A stretch of DNA of 64,000 bases from Cellulomonas sp. NTE-D12. GTDB taxonomy: Bacteria; Actinomycetota; Actinomycetes; Actinomycetales; Cellulomonadaceae. The stretch is taken from NCBI RefSeq assembly GCF_027923705.1, contig NZ_AP026442.1, positions 434,001-498,000 of the forward strand, in the 5' to 3' direction. A program made the position numbers and the translations under genes. Positions 49,016 to 58,019 of the stretch are shown one piece after another (within the stretch, counting starts at the first letter, position 1; every line of letters begins with the position of its first letter). The notes beneath the pieces are model-generated. The model saw nothing but the letters and a program-made list of their open reading frames with translations, searched no databases and had not been told where the DNA came from.

Positions 49016-50734
49016 TCAGCGCGTCACGAGCGCCCGCCACGCCTCGCGCCGCTCGGCCTGCTCCACCGGGTCCGGCACCGGCAGGGAGGCCAGCAGCCGC
49101 TGGGTGTAGGGGTCCTGAGGCGCGCCGAGCACCTGAGCCCCGGTGCCCTGCTCCACCAGCTTCCCGTGGTGCAGCACGGCGATCCGGTCGGCCAGCAGGT
49201 CCACCACCGCGAGGTCGTGGCTGATGAACAGGCACGCGAAACCGAGCTCCTCCTGCAGCCGCGCGAACAGGTCGAGCACGCGGGCCTGCACCGACACGTC
49301 CAGGGCGGACGTCGGCTCGTCGGCGATCAGCAGCTCGGGGTCGAGCGCGAGGGCACGCGCCAGGGAGGCGCGCTGGCGCTGGCCGCCGGACAGCTCGTGC
49401 GGGAACCGGTCGCCGTACGCCTTGGGCAGCTGGACGGCCTCGAGCAGCTCGTCCACCCGCGGACGGGCGGCGTCCAGGTCCTTGGCGACGCCGTGCACCA
49501 GCAGCGGCTCGGCCACGCAGGCCGCGATGGTCAGCAGCGGGTTGAAGCTGGTGGCCGGGTCCTGGAACACGAAGCCGATGCGGCGCCGGACTGCCCGGAA
49601 GTCGCGCTCGTGGATGCCGCGCACCTGGGTGCCGAGCACCGTGAGCTCGCCGCCGGTGACCGGCGTGAGGCCGGCGATGGCCCGGCCGATCGTCGTCTTG
49701 CCGCTGCCGGACTCGCCGACCAGGCCGAGCACCTCGCCGGCGTGGATCGTCAGGTCGACACCGTCCACCGCGGTGAACCCCGGACGGCGGAACCGGCCCG
49801 GGTAGGTGATGGTGAGCGACCTCGCCTCGACCACCGGTGCGGCGGTCGACGGCGCCGCCGTCAGCGCGGTCTCGCCGACCGGGGCCGTCCGTGCCGAGGC
49901 GAGAGCCGGGCGCAACCGGGGCCCGCCCACCCGCGGCACCGCGTCGAGCAGCGCCCGCGTGTACGGGTGCTGCGGTGCCGAGAACAGCGTGCGGACGTCC
50001 GCCTGCTCGACGATCCTGCCGTGGTACATCACCGCGACCTGGTCGGCCAGGTCCGCCACCACGCCCATGTTGTGGGTGATCAGCACGATCGCGGTGCCGA
50101 ACTCCTCGGGCAGCCGCCGCAGCAGGTCGAGGATCTCGGCCTGCACCGTGACGTCCAGGGCTGTGGTCGGCTCGTCGGCGATCACCAGGCCCGGGTTCAG
50201 CACCAGCGCCTGGGCGATGACGATGCGCTGCTTCTGCCCGCCGGAGAACTGGTGCGGGTAGTGCTTGGCGCGCTCCTCCGGGTCCGGGATGCCGACCCGG
50301 CGCAGCACGTCGACCGCCTCGCGGTGGGCCTCGGCTCGGCTCAGCCGGCGGTGGGCGCGCAGACCCTCGGCGATCTGCCAACCCACCGGGAACACCGGGT
50401 TCAGGGCCGTGGACGGCTCCTGGAACACCATGGCCGCGTCGCGGCCGCGGACCTCGCGCAGCCGGGAGGGGCTGAGCGAGAGCACGTCGGAGGACGCCGC
50501 GTCGTCGTTGCGGCGCAGCACCACGGCACCGGACGCCAGCGCCGTCTCGGGCAGCAGGCCCAGGATGGAGCGGGCGGTGACGGTCTTCCCGGAGCCCGAT
50601 TCGCCGACGATGGCGAGCACCTGGCCAGGGTCGACGTGCAGGCTGACGCCGCGCACGGCGGCGACGTCACCCGCGTCGGTGGCGAACGTGACCTTCAGGT
50701 CCCGGACGTCGATGACGGGCTCCTGCGCGCTCAT
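49016..50734 (-). CDS. Peptide ABC transporter ATP-binding protein (fused DppD-DppF type)
   Basis: A 572-residue protein with two complete ABC ATPase domains. Each half has Walker A (GESGSGKTVTA and GESGSGKTTIG), a signature (FSGGQKQRI and LSGGQRQRA), Walker B (LVIADEPTT and LLIADEPTS) and a C-terminal oligopeptide/dipeptide-type tail (PYTRALLDAVP; PYTQRLLASLP). It energises uptake through the two permeases encoded just upstream. ATG 50734 overlaps the permease stop (ATGA). Confidence 0.95.
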   Translation of the reverse strand: MSAQEPVIDVRDLKVTFATDAGDVAAVRGVSLHVDPGQVLAIVGESGSGKTVTARSILGLLPETALASGAVVLRRNDDAASSDVLSLSPSRLREVRGRDAAMVFQEPSTALNPVFPVGWQIAEGLRAHRRLSRAEAHREAVDVLRRVGIPDPEERAKHYPHQFSGGQKQRIVIAQALVLNPGLVIADEPTTALDVTVQAEILDLLRRLPEEFGTAIVLITHNMGVVADLADQVAVMYHGRIVEQADVRTLFSAPQHPYTRALLDAVPRVGGPRLRPALASARTAPVGETALTAAPSTAAPVVEARSLTITYPGRFRRPGFTAVDGVDLTIHAGEVLGLVGESGSGKTTIGRAIAGLTPVTGGELTVLGTQVRGIHERDFRAVRRRIGFVFQDPATSFNPLLTIAACVAEPLLVHGVAKDLDAARPRVDELLEAVQLPKAYGDRFPHELSGGQRQRASLARALALDPELLIADEPTSALDVSVQARVLDLFARLQEELGFACLFISHDLAVVDLLADRIAVLHHGKLVEQGTGAQVLGAPQDPYTQRLLASLPVPDPVEQAERREAWRALVTR

Positions 50735-51861
50735 CGGGCACCTCCCGTCGTCTCGTCGTGCGAACCGGTCTCGTCGTGCGAGGCCGCCTCGTCGGCCACC
50801 GGCGGCGCGTCCAGCGGATCGACCTCGACCGCGTCCGCCTCGGACTGCACCGCCGCCCGTGCGCCCCGCCGACCGGCCGCGCGCCGCGTCCGCAGCCGCG
50901 GGTCCGCCAGGTCGTTGAGCGACTCGCCCACCAGCGTCACCCCGAGCACGGTCAGCACGATGGCGACGCCGGGGAACACCGACGTCCACCAGATGCCGCT
51001 GGTGACGTCCGAGAGGGCCTTGTTCAGGTCGTAGCCCCACTCGGCCGCCGCGGACGGCTCGATGCCGAACCCGAGGAAGCCCAGGCCGGCCAGCGTGAGG
51101 ATCGCCTCGGAGCAGTTGAGCGTGACGATCAGCGGCAGCGTCCGCACCGAGTTGCGCAGCACGTGGCGCACCATGATCCGGGCCGGCGGCGTGCCGATCA
51201 CCTTGGCCGCCTCGACGAACGCCTCCGCCTTGACGCGCACCACCTCGGACCGCACCACGCGGAAGTACTGCGGCACGAAGACGACGGTGATCGAGATGGC
51301 GGCCGCGAGGATGCCGCCCCACATCGAGGACTGCCCCTTGCTGATCACGATGGCCGCGACGATCGCCAGCAGCAGCGACGGGAAGGCGTAGATGGCGTCC
51401 GCGACCACCACGAGCACGCGGTCGATCCAGCCGCCGAAGTACCCCGAGACCAGGCCGAGGAAGATGCCGAGGAAGATCGACAGCACCACGGCGGCGATCA
51501 TCACCAGCAGGGCGGTGCGGGTGCCCCACACCACCCGGGAGAGCACGTCGTAGCCCCCGACGGTGGTGCCGAGCAGGTGCGCGGCGGACGGTGCCTTCTG
51601 GGCGCCGAACGCGACCGAGCCGCTGCGCAGCTGGGAACCGCCGTAGGGCGCGATCAGCGGCGCGAGGATCGCCGTGACCAGGAAGGTCGCGGTGATCACC
51701 ACGCCGGTGACCAGCATGCCGCGCTGCAGCCCGACGCTGGTGCGCAGCTGGCGCACCACGGGCAGCCGCTTCCAGAGAGGTCCACGGGTCGGCAGGGCGT
51801 CGACGGGGATGTCCGCCGGGTCGGCCGGGGTGTCGTTGGGGACGGAGACGTCGGCGGTCAT
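50731..51861 (-). CDS. Peptide ABC transporter permease (DppC/OppC type)
   Basis: A 376-residue membrane protein with about six helices. The N-terminal cytoplasmic extension (1-48) is Pro/Asp-rich. LLGTTVGGYDVLSRVVWGTRTALLVMI is the OppC signature region, and the EAA loop reads EAAKVIGTPPARIMVRHVLRN. The C-tail of about 50 residues is acidic and repeats HDETGSHDET. Overlaps the upstream permease stop by one base and the ATPase start by four. Confidence 0.95.
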   Translation of the reverse strand: MTADVSVPNDTPADPADIPVDALPTRGPLWKRLPVVRQLRTSVGLQRGMLVTGVVITATFLVTAILAPLIAPYGGSQLRSGSVAFGAQKAPSAAHLLGTTVGGYDVLSRVVWGTRTALLVMIAAVVLSIFLGIFLGLVSGYFGGWIDRVLVVVADAIYAFPSLLLAIVAAIVISKGQSSMWGGILAAAISITVVFVPQYFRVVRSEVVRVKAEAFVEAAKVIGTPPARIMVRHVLRNSVRTLPLIVTLNCSEAILTLAGLGFLGFGIEPSAAAEWGYDLNKALSDVTSGIWWTSVFPGVAIVLTVLGVTLVGESLNDLADPRLRTRRAAGRRGARAAVQSEADAVEVDPLDAPPVADEAASHDETGSHDETTGGAR

Positions 51862-52958
51862 CAGTAACGGATCCTCGGGTCGACCAGGGCGGCGATGACG
51901 TCGACCACGAAGTTGGTCACCGCCACGATGACGGCGAGCAGGGCCACCATGCCCTGCACCGCCACGAAGTCCCGGGCCAGCAGGTACTGCACCAGCTGGA
52001 AGCCGAGGCCCTTCCACTCGAACGTGGTCTCGGTCAGCACCGCGCCGCCCAGCAGCATGGCCACCTGCAGACCGATCACCGTGATGATCGGCACCAGCGC
52101 GGGCCGCCAGGCGTGCGTGCGCAGCAGCCGCCGCTCCGAGACGCCGCGGGAGCGCGCCGCCTCGACGTAGCCGGTCTGCAGCGTTCCGATCACGTTGGTG
52201 CGGACCAGCCGCAGGAACACCCCGGCGGTCAGCAGGCCGAGGGCCACCGCGGGCAGCACCGCGTGCTGCAGCACGTCGCCGACCACCGCCGGGTCGCCGG
52301 TGGAGATCGCGTCGATCAGGTAGATGCCGGTGCCGGCGCCCTGCGTCTTCATGGTGAGGATCGAGCGCGTCGTCGCGCGACCCGCCACCGGCAGCACGTT
52401 GAGCCACACGGCGAACACGAGCTTGAGCACCATGCCGGCGAAGAACACCGGGGTGGCGTAGGCGAGGATCGCCGAGACGCGGAGCACGGCGTCGGGGCCC
52501 TTGTCCCGCCGCGCCGCGGCGATGCGGCCCAGCGGGATGCCGATGAGGAACGCCACCACCAGGGCGTACACGGCGAGCTCCAGCGTCGCCGACCCGAACG
52601 TGGTGAGCACCTGCGTCACCGGCCGGTGGTCGGTGATCGTGGTACCGAAGTCGCCGTGGGCGATGCCGGACACGTAGTGCCAGTACTGCACCAGGATCGG
52701 CTTGTCGTACCCGGCGGCGTGGATGCGCTCCTTCAGCTGCTCCGGCCCGAGCCGGCCGCCCAGCGCCGCGGTGATCGGGTCACCCGTCGACCGCATCAGC
52801 ACGAAGACGACGGTGACCAGGATCAGCACCGTGGGGAAGATCAGCAGGAACCGCACCAGCAGGTAGCGGCCCAGCCCGCCGCCGCGGTGGCGGGACGCCC
52901 CGGCGGCCGGGGCAGGGTCGGCGGCGGGCTCAGCCGTCGCCACGTCGGTTGTGGACAC
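51861..52958 (-). CDS. Peptide ABC transporter permease (DppB/OppB type)
   Basis: A 365-residue membrane protein with about six helices. RYLLVRFLLIFPTVLILVTVVFVLM is the classic DppB first helix; GDFGTTITDHRPVT and the EAA loop EAARSRGVSERRLLRTHAWRPAL follow; the end VDPRIRY is the standard DppB tail. It partners with the DppC-like protein. GTG 52958 is separated from the binding-protein gene by a 114-bp gap with a hairpin. Confidence 0.95.
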   Translation of the reverse strand: MSTTDVATAEPAADPAPAAGASRHRGGGLGRYLLVRFLLIFPTVLILVTVVFVLMRSTGDPITAALGGRLGPEQLKERIHAAGYDKPILVQYWHYVSGIAHGDFGTTITDHRPVTQVLTTFGSATLELAVYALVVAFLIGIPLGRIAAARRDKGPDAVLRVSAILAYATPVFFAGMVLKLVFAVWLNVLPVAGRATTRSILTMKTQGAGTGIYLIDAISTGDPAVVGDVLQHAVLPAVALGLLTAGVFLRLVRTNVIGTLQTGYVEAARSRGVSERRLLRTHAWRPALVPIITVIGLQVAMLLGGAVLTETTFEWKGLGFQLVQYLLARDFVAVQGMVALLAVIVAVTNFVVDVIAALVDPRIRY

Positions 52959-53016
52959 GAGGACCTCGAGGAAGCAGGCGGCGCGATGCCGCGCGGACGT
53001 GCTGGAGGACGGGCAG

Positions 53017-53053
53017 GGGGGCGGCCCCCTCGACGTGCGAGGAGACCGCCCCC
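53017..53053 (-). terminator. Intergenic hairpin (attenuator-like) between binding protein and permease genes
   Basis: GGGGGCGG (53017-53024) pairs with CCGCCCCC (53046-53053), and inside it CCTCG pairs with CGAGG. No T run. Such stems often lower transcription or stabilise the upstream mRNA so that the binding protein exceeds the membrane subunits. Confidence 0.65.
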
Positions 53054-53072
53054 GTCAGCCGGGAGTCGTCCG

Positions 53073-54722
53073 TCAGCTCTTGGACAGGGCGCCGTAGCGG
53101 AACTTGAAGGACGCGTCGAGCGTGTCCTTCGCACCCTGCACGTTCTTGCCGACCACCGCGACCTGGGCACCCTGCAGCAGCGGCACGGTGGACAGGTCCT
53201 GGGCCACCGTGTCCTGGATCTTCTGGATCAGGGCGGTGCGGGCCGACGCGTCCGTCGTGGTGGCCTGCTGCTGGATCAGCTGGTCCACCGTCGGGTTGTC
53301 GTAGTGGTTCTTCAGGAAGCCGCCCTGCAGGAAGAACGGCGTCAGGTAGTTGTCGGCGTCCGAGTAGTCCGGGAACCAGCCGAGCTGGTACTCGGGGTAG
53401 ACGTCCGACGTGCGGTCCTTGGAGTACTGCTGCCACTCGGTGCTCTGCAGGTTCACCTTGAACAGGCCCGAGCTCTCCAGCTGGTCCTTGACCAGCGCGT
53501 ACTCGTCGGCGGACGACGGGCCGTAGTGGGCCGGCGTGTACTGCAGGTTCAGCGTGACCGGGGTGGTGACGCCGGCGTCGGACAGCGCCTTGGTCGCCTT
53601 GTCCTTGTCCGGACCGCCCTTGCCGTCCCCGTACAGACCCTTGAGCGACTCCGTGGCACCGGTCAGACCCTGGGCGACGTAGGAGTACAGCGGCGTGTAG
53701 GTGCCCTTGTAGACCTGGTCGGCGATCGCCTTGCGGTCGACGACGTCGGCGACGGCCTGACGGACCGCGAGAGCCTTGGCCGGGTCGGCCTGGGGGGTCT
53801 TCGCGCCGTACGGCTGGGTGTCGAAGTTGAAGACGATGTAGCGGATCTCGCCGCCGGGACCGTCGACCACCTGCACCTTGCTGTCCGAGCGCAGCGAGTC
53901 GACGTCGGTCGCCGACAGGCTGCGGAACGCGACGTCGATGTTGCCCTGCTGGACGTCCAGCTTCAGGTTCGACGAGTCCGCGTAGTACTGGACGTTGACG
54001 TTGGCCGTCTTCGGGGCGCCGTAGATGCCCTGGTAGTCCGGGTTGGCCTTGTACGAGATCAGCTCGTTGAGCGTGTAGCTGGTGATCACGTACGGACCGG
54101 CGAAGGCGTTCGCCTTGACGATGTCCGCGTCCGGGGTCAGCGCCGTCGGCGAGAACACCTTCTCGTCGACGATCGGGCCGGCCGGGCTGGACAGGACCTG
54201 CGGGAACGTCTGGTCGTTGGGCGACTTCAGGTGGAAGACGACCGTGGTCGGGTCCTTCACCTCGGTGCTGTCCAGGTTGAACAGCAGCGAGGACGGGCCG
54301 TTCTGGTCGTTGATCTTCAGCACGCGGTCGAACGAGAACTTCACCGACGTGGCGGTGAGCGGGTCGCCGTTGGCGAACTTCAGGTTCGGCTTCAGCTTGA
54401 CCGTGTACTCGGTGGGGCTGGTGAACGAGGCGGACTGCGCGATGTCGGGCTTGACGTCCGGGCTCCCGTACGGGGTGTTCATCAGGAACGGGAACACCTG
54501 GTTGATCACGGCGAAGGAGCCGTTGTCGTACTCGCCCGCGGGGTCGATCGTCGTGATCTTGTCCGTCGTCCCGATCGTCAGCGCGGTGCTGGAGCCACCG
54601 GTGGAACCCGTGGTCGCGTTCGCGCCGCTCTTGCCACTGCTGCACGCAGCGAGCAGGAGCGTGGTCGCCGCAAGCCCAGCCGTGATCGCCCACACACGGC
54701 GACGTGTCGTCGCGGATGCCAT
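53073..54722 (-). CDS. Peptide ABC transporter substrate-binding lipoprotein (family 5)
   Basis: A 549-residue exported protein. The signal ends in the lipobox LLAAC (Cys27), followed by a Ser/Gly-rich linker. The mature part is a family 5 (DppA/OppA) binding protein: a start like LTIGTTDKITTIDPA, EYTVKLKPNLKFANGDPLTATSVKFSFDR split over the lobes, and ADSSNLKLDVQQGNIDVAFRSL. Likely binds oligo- or dipeptides, though some family 5 members carry nickel or sugars. First gene of the minus-strand operon. Confidence 0.94.
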   Translation of the reverse strand: MASATTRRRVWAITAGLAATTLLLAACSSGKSGANATTGSTGGSSTALTIGTTDKITTIDPAGEYDNGSFAVINQVFPFLMNTPYGSPDVKPDIAQSASFTSPTEYTVKLKPNLKFANGDPLTATSVKFSFDRVLKINDQNGPSSLLFNLDSTEVKDPTTVVFHLKSPNDQTFPQVLSSPAGPIVDEKVFSPTALTPDADIVKANAFAGPYVITSYTLNELISYKANPDYQGIYGAPKTANVNVQYYADSSNLKLDVQQGNIDVAFRSLSATDVDSLRSDSKVQVVDGPGGEIRYIVFNFDTQPYGAKTPQADPAKALAVRQAVADVVDRKAIADQVYKGTYTPLYSYVAQGLTGATESLKGLYGDGKGGPDKDKATKALSDAGVTTPVTLNLQYTPAHYGPSSADEYALVKDQLESSGLFKVNLQSTEWQQYSKDRTSDVYPEYQLGWFPDYSDADNYLTPFFLQGGFLKNHYDNPTVDQLIQQQATTTDASARTALIQKIQDTVAQDLSTVPLLQGAQVAVVGKNVQGAKDTLDASFKFRYGALSKS

Positions 54723-54823
54723 CCGCCACCTCTTTCGTCGTTGCTCGATCGCCTCGCGCCCCGCGCGACGGCGTCCCGACGCGCCCCGAGCGGGCGCGCA
54801 CCGCCTCAGGAGAGCACGGGAGG

Positions 54824-54837
54824 TTTACCGACCGGTA
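54824..54837. promoter_or_regulatory. Palindrome TTACCG-AC-CGGTAA upstream of the peptide transporter operon
   Basis: Perfect 6-bp arms around AC, about 100 bp upstream of the binding-protein start on the minus strand. TetR-like operators often have this form. No regulator gene is adjacent. Confidence 0.6.
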
Positions 54838-54886
54838 ACCCGATGATCACGAACAGGTCTCGGTCCGCGATCCGAGGCCAGAAATC

Positions 54887-55417
54887 TCAGCATCCGGACG
54901 CGGCGCGGCCGGCCGGGGCGTTCTCCAGCTCGAGCAGCCGCTGCTTGCGGACCAGCCCGCCGGCGTACCCGGTGAGCGCCCCACCGGCGCCGACCACCCG
55001 GTGGCACGGCACCACGACGCACAGCGGGTTGCGGCCGATGGCGGCGCCCACGGCTCGGACCGCCGTCGGTCGGCCCAGCTCCCGCGCCACGTCGGTGTAG
55101 GTGCGCGTCTCGCCGTACGGGATGCGCGCGAGCGCGTCCCACACCGCGCGCTGGAACGGGGTGCCGAGCGGTGCGTGCGGCACGTCCAGGGAGCGGCGGG
55201 TGCCGGCGAAGTACTCCTGGAGCTGGTCGGCCGCCTCGGTGAGGACCGCCTCGGCGGGATCGGCGTCCGGGCCGGCGGGGACGGTGACGGCCGGGCCGAA
55301 CCGCTCGTCGGCGGGGCGGTAGCGCTGGTCCTGCATGTACAGGCCGGCCAGGCGTCCCTCGTCGTCAGCCACCAGGGTGAGCGGGCCGAGCGGGGAGTCG
55401 ACGACGGTGTGGATCAT
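54887..55417 (-). CDS. ogt: Methylated-DNA-protein-cysteine methyltransferase
   Basis: A suicide repair enzyme that takes methyl from O6-methylguanine. The 176 residues include PFQRAVWDALARIPYGETRTY (HTH region) and the active site PLCVVVPCHRVVGAGG with acceptor Cys138; LTGYAGGLVRKQRLLELE is the standard C-terminal helix. ATG 55417 has GGAGG at seven bases; GTG 55420 is an alternative. The gene starts inside the stop of the Ada-AlkA fusion, so the two alkylation-repair genes are co-translated. Confidence 0.95.
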   Translation of the reverse strand: MIHTVVDSPLGPLTLVADDEGRLAGLYMQDQRYRPADERFGPAVTVPAGPDADPAEAVLTEAADQLQEYFAGTRRSLDVPHAPLGTPFQRAVWDALARIPYGETRTYTDVARELGRPTAVRAVGAAIGRNPLCVVVPCHRVVGAGGALTGYAGGLVRKQRLLELENAPAGRAASGC

Positions 55418-57021
55418 CACAAGACCTCCGATGCGTGGAGCGGGTTCCGGGGCCGGTCGGGCAGATCGGTGTCCGGGAGCTGGTTGACGGCGTGGGTGCC
55501 CGTGGCCCACAGGTGCTGCACGGCATAGGCGCGCCACGGTGACCAGGCGCGGGACTCCTGCTCGAGGGCGGCCGGTGACGTGGGCAGCCCGAGGCGCCGG
55601 GCGGCCTGCCGCACACCGAGGTCGCCGGGCAGGAAGGCGTCGGGGTCGCCGAGCGCCCGCATGGCGACGGTCTCGACGGTCCACGGCCCGATGCCCGGCA
55701 GCGCCGCCAGTGCCGCGCGAGCGGCCGCGCGGCCGGCGCCCGCGTCGAGCACCACGTCGCCGTCGGCCAGCGCGCGGGCCAGGCCGAGCAGCGTGTCGCG
55801 CCGGGACGCCGGCATGGCGAGCAGCCCGGCGGTGACCGCCTCGTCCGCGAGCAGCTGGGCCGGCCGCGGGAACAGGTGGGTCAGGCCGCCGTCGGGGTCC
55901 GTGACCGGGGTCCCGAGCGCCGTCACGAGCCTGCCGGCGTGCGTGCGGGCCGCCGACGTGGACACCTGCTGACCGATCACCGCGCGCAGCGCCATCGCGT
56001 CGGGGTCCAGGGTGCGCGGCACCCGTCGTCCTCGGGACGACCGCACGAGGGGCCGCAGCCGGCGGTCCGCGGACAGCGCCTCGTCGATCGCCACGGGGTC
56101 CGCGTCGAGGTCCAGCAGCCGGCGCGTGCGGGCGACCGCCGCCGGCAGGTCGCGAAGGTCGGTCAGCCGCACGGTGACCGGGAAGGCGCCCTCCCGCGGC
56201 GGGTGCACGGCGACCACCCCAGGGCCGTGCGGCAGCGGCACGGTGGAGCGGTAGGCGCCGCGTCGGTACTCCTCGACGCCCGGGACCGCGGTCGCCACCA
56301 GGTGGCCCAGCAGGTTCGACGGGTCGAGGGGCAGCCGGTACGGGAGCCGCAACGAGAGAGCCCCCGGGTGGCTCGGTGCACGGCGGGAGGCCGCCGCTCG
56401 CAGCTCGGTGGGCGTCAGGGCGTAGGTCGCCCGGACGGCGTCGTTGAACGCCCGTACGGAGGCGTAGCCGGCCGCGAAGGCGACCTCCGTCATCGGCAGC
56501 TGCGTCGACTCGACGAGCGTGCGGGCCGTCTGCGCGCGGCGGGCCGCCGCGAGGGCCAGCGGGCCGGCGCCCAGCTCACCCTGCAGCAGCCGCTCGAGCT
56601 GGCGGGTGCTGTAGCCGAGCGCGGCAGCGAGTGCGGGCACGCCGCCGCGGTCCACCAGCCCGTCCTCGATCAGCCGCATCGCCCGGGCCACGACGTCCGA
56701 GCGCACGTCCCATGCCGGTGAGCCGGGGCTGGCGTCGGGGCGGCACCGCTTGCAGGCGCGGAAGCCCGCCTGCTGGGCGGCCGCTGCCGAGGGGTAGAAG
56801 CGCATGCGGTCGTCCCGCGGGGTGCGGGCGGGGCAGCTGGGACGGCAGTAGATGCCGGTGGAGAGCACCGCCGTGTAGAACCAGCCGTCGAAGCGGGGGT
56901 CGCGGCTGCGGACGGCCGCCAGGCAGGCGTCCGCGTCCGGGATGCCGGGACGTGGTGCGGTGGTGGCGGCCGGTCGCACCGCGGGCGGCGCGGTGGCCGC
57001 GGGAGGGATCGGGGCGGGCAC
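55417..57021 (-). CDS. Ada-type regulator fused to AlkA DNA-3-methyladenine glycosylase
   Basis: A 534-residue fusion. The N-terminal Ada metal-binding domain (35-100) has the four cysteines Cys59, Cys63, Cys90 and Cys93 (IYCRPSC, RACKRC), with methyl-phosphotriester sensing predicted. An AraC HTH (about 110-205) follows. From about 220 on is AlkA: an N-terminal AlkA subdomain, then the HhH LPGIGPWT (441-448) and catalytic Asp467 in FLPGDLGV. It would both sense methylation and excise alkylated bases. GTG 57021. No DNA methyltransferase domain is fused; that role is in the ogt gene downstream. Confidence 0.94.
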   Translation of the reverse strand: MPAPIPPAATAPPAVRPAATTAPRPGIPDADACLAAVRSRDPRFDGWFYTAVLSTGIYCRPSCPARTPRDDRMRFYPSAAAAQQAGFRACKRCRPDASPGSPAWDVRSDVVARAMRLIEDGLVDRGGVPALAAALGYSTRQLERLLQGELGAGPLALAAARRAQTARTLVESTQLPMTEVAFAAGYASVRAFNDAVRATYALTPTELRAAASRRAPSHPGALSLRLPYRLPLDPSNLLGHLVATAVPGVEEYRRGAYRSTVPLPHGPGVVAVHPPREGAFPVTVRLTDLRDLPAAVARTRRLLDLDADPVAIDEALSADRRLRPLVRSSRGRRVPRTLDPDAMALRAVIGQQVSTSAARTHAGRLVTALGTPVTDPDGGLTHLFPRPAQLLADEAVTAGLLAMPASRRDTLLGLARALADGDVVLDAGAGRAAARAALAALPGIGPWTVETVAMRALGDPDAFLPGDLGVRQAARRLGLPTSPAALEQESRAWSPWRAYAVQHLWATGTHAVNQLPDTDLPDRPRNPLHASEVL

Positions 57022-57104
57022 CCGTCGATGGTGCGCCCTGGGCGGCGGCTGAGGCTAGCGAGAATCCGACATCGCGGTGCTGCGGGCGGTGCTCGCGCCC
57101 GCGG

Positions 57105-57317
57105 TCAGGACGGCCGGTGCGACCGGCGGAACTCCAGTGCGGTCTGCTGCGCCTGCGTGTGGACGATGCGGCGGAACGAGTCGTGCAGCAGCTGCTCGCG
57201 TGGTGAGCCTGCGCACTCCTCGACGGCGGCCAGCCACGCACGCCGCGCCGCGTGCACGTCGTCGTCGCTCACGGTCACCCACGGCTCGTCCGCGGTCTCG
57301 TCGCTGGTCACCGGCAT
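57105..57317 (-). CDS. Small hypothetical protein
   Basis: A 70-residue protein, mostly alpha-helical by composition (DVHAARRAWLAAVEECAGS then EQLLHDSFRRIVHTQAQQ), without membrane helix or known motif. ATG 57317 gives an acidic N-terminus. It is separated from the Ada-AlkA start by 83 bp. Third-position GC is consistent with a real gene, and the helical pattern is typical of small conserved actinobacterial proteins, but I cannot name a family. Confidence 0.6.
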   Translation of the reverse strand: MPVTSDETADEPWVTVSDDDVHAARRAWLAAVEECAGSPREQLLHDSFRRIVHTQAQQTALEFRRSHRPS

Positions 57318-57470
57318 ATAGTGCCTGGAAGGCGGTCGGCGTTCGGCCGACTTGTGGACATCTCACCCGCGAACCACTCGAACGTGGGCGTGTCAAGGAG
57401 CGGACAGAACCGTTCCGCGTCCGGCCGGGTGGGCGTCGGCGAGCTCCGGAGCATCGGGCATGCTGGGTCC

Positions 57471-58019
57471 GTGCTCGACGACTTCGACGGGGTGCTGAGC
57501 CGCGCCCGCAGCGGAGCGGGCGAGGCGTTCACCCTCCTGTACGGCGATCTGTCGAAGCCTGTCGCCGCCTACGTCCGCGCGCAGGGCGTGCGCGAGGTGG
57601 AGGACGTGACGAGCGAGGTGTTCCTCGCCGTCTTCACCGGGCTCAGCGGCTTCACCGGGGACCAGGCGCACTTCCGGTCGTGGGTGTTCACCATCGCGCA
57701 CCGTCGGGTGATGGACCACTGGCGCCGCAGCGCCCGCACCGTGCCGCAGGTGCCCTACGAGCCGGCGGACGACGACCGGGCCGTCGGCAGTGCCGAGGCC
57801 GACGCGATGGACGTGCTGGGTCACCAGCGGGTGCTCGCGCTGCTGGGCCGGCTGACGGGCGAGCAGCAGGAGGTGCTGGTGCTGCGGGTGGTGGCCGACC
57901 TCACCGTCGAGCAGGTCGCGGAGGTGGTCGGACGGTCCGAGGGGGCGGTCAAGGCGCTGCAGCGGCGGGGGCTGGCGACCCTCCGCAAGATGATCGAGAC
58001 GGAGACCGTGCCCCTATGA
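57471..58019 (+). CDS. ECF sigma factor
   Basis: A 182-residue sigma-70 family protein with regions 2 and 4 only. Region 2 covers DVTSEVFLAVFTGL and FRSWVFTIAHRRVMDHWRR; region 4 has LTGEQQEVLVLRVVADLTVEQVAEVVGRSEGAVKAL. Start: the GTG at 57471 is preceded by CATGCT at six bases (leaderless-type) and yields the normal N-terminus; longer in-frame versions have no domain content. Its stop overlaps the ATG of the partner at 58016. The ECF subgroup is not recognised. Confidence 0.9.
   Translation: MLDDFDGVLSRARSGAGEAFTLLYGDLSKPVAAYVRAQGVREVEDVTSEVFLAVFTGLSGFTGDQAHFRSWVFTIAHRRVMDHWRRSARTVPQVPYEPADDDRAVGSAEADAMDVLGHQRVLALLGRLTGEQQEVLVLRVVADLTVEQVAEVVGRSEGAVKALQRRGLATLRKMIETETVPL

Noticed and set aside
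52113..55100. 995-codon plus-strand open frame
   Set aside because: Antisense to the permease and binding-protein genes; no recognisable protein features.
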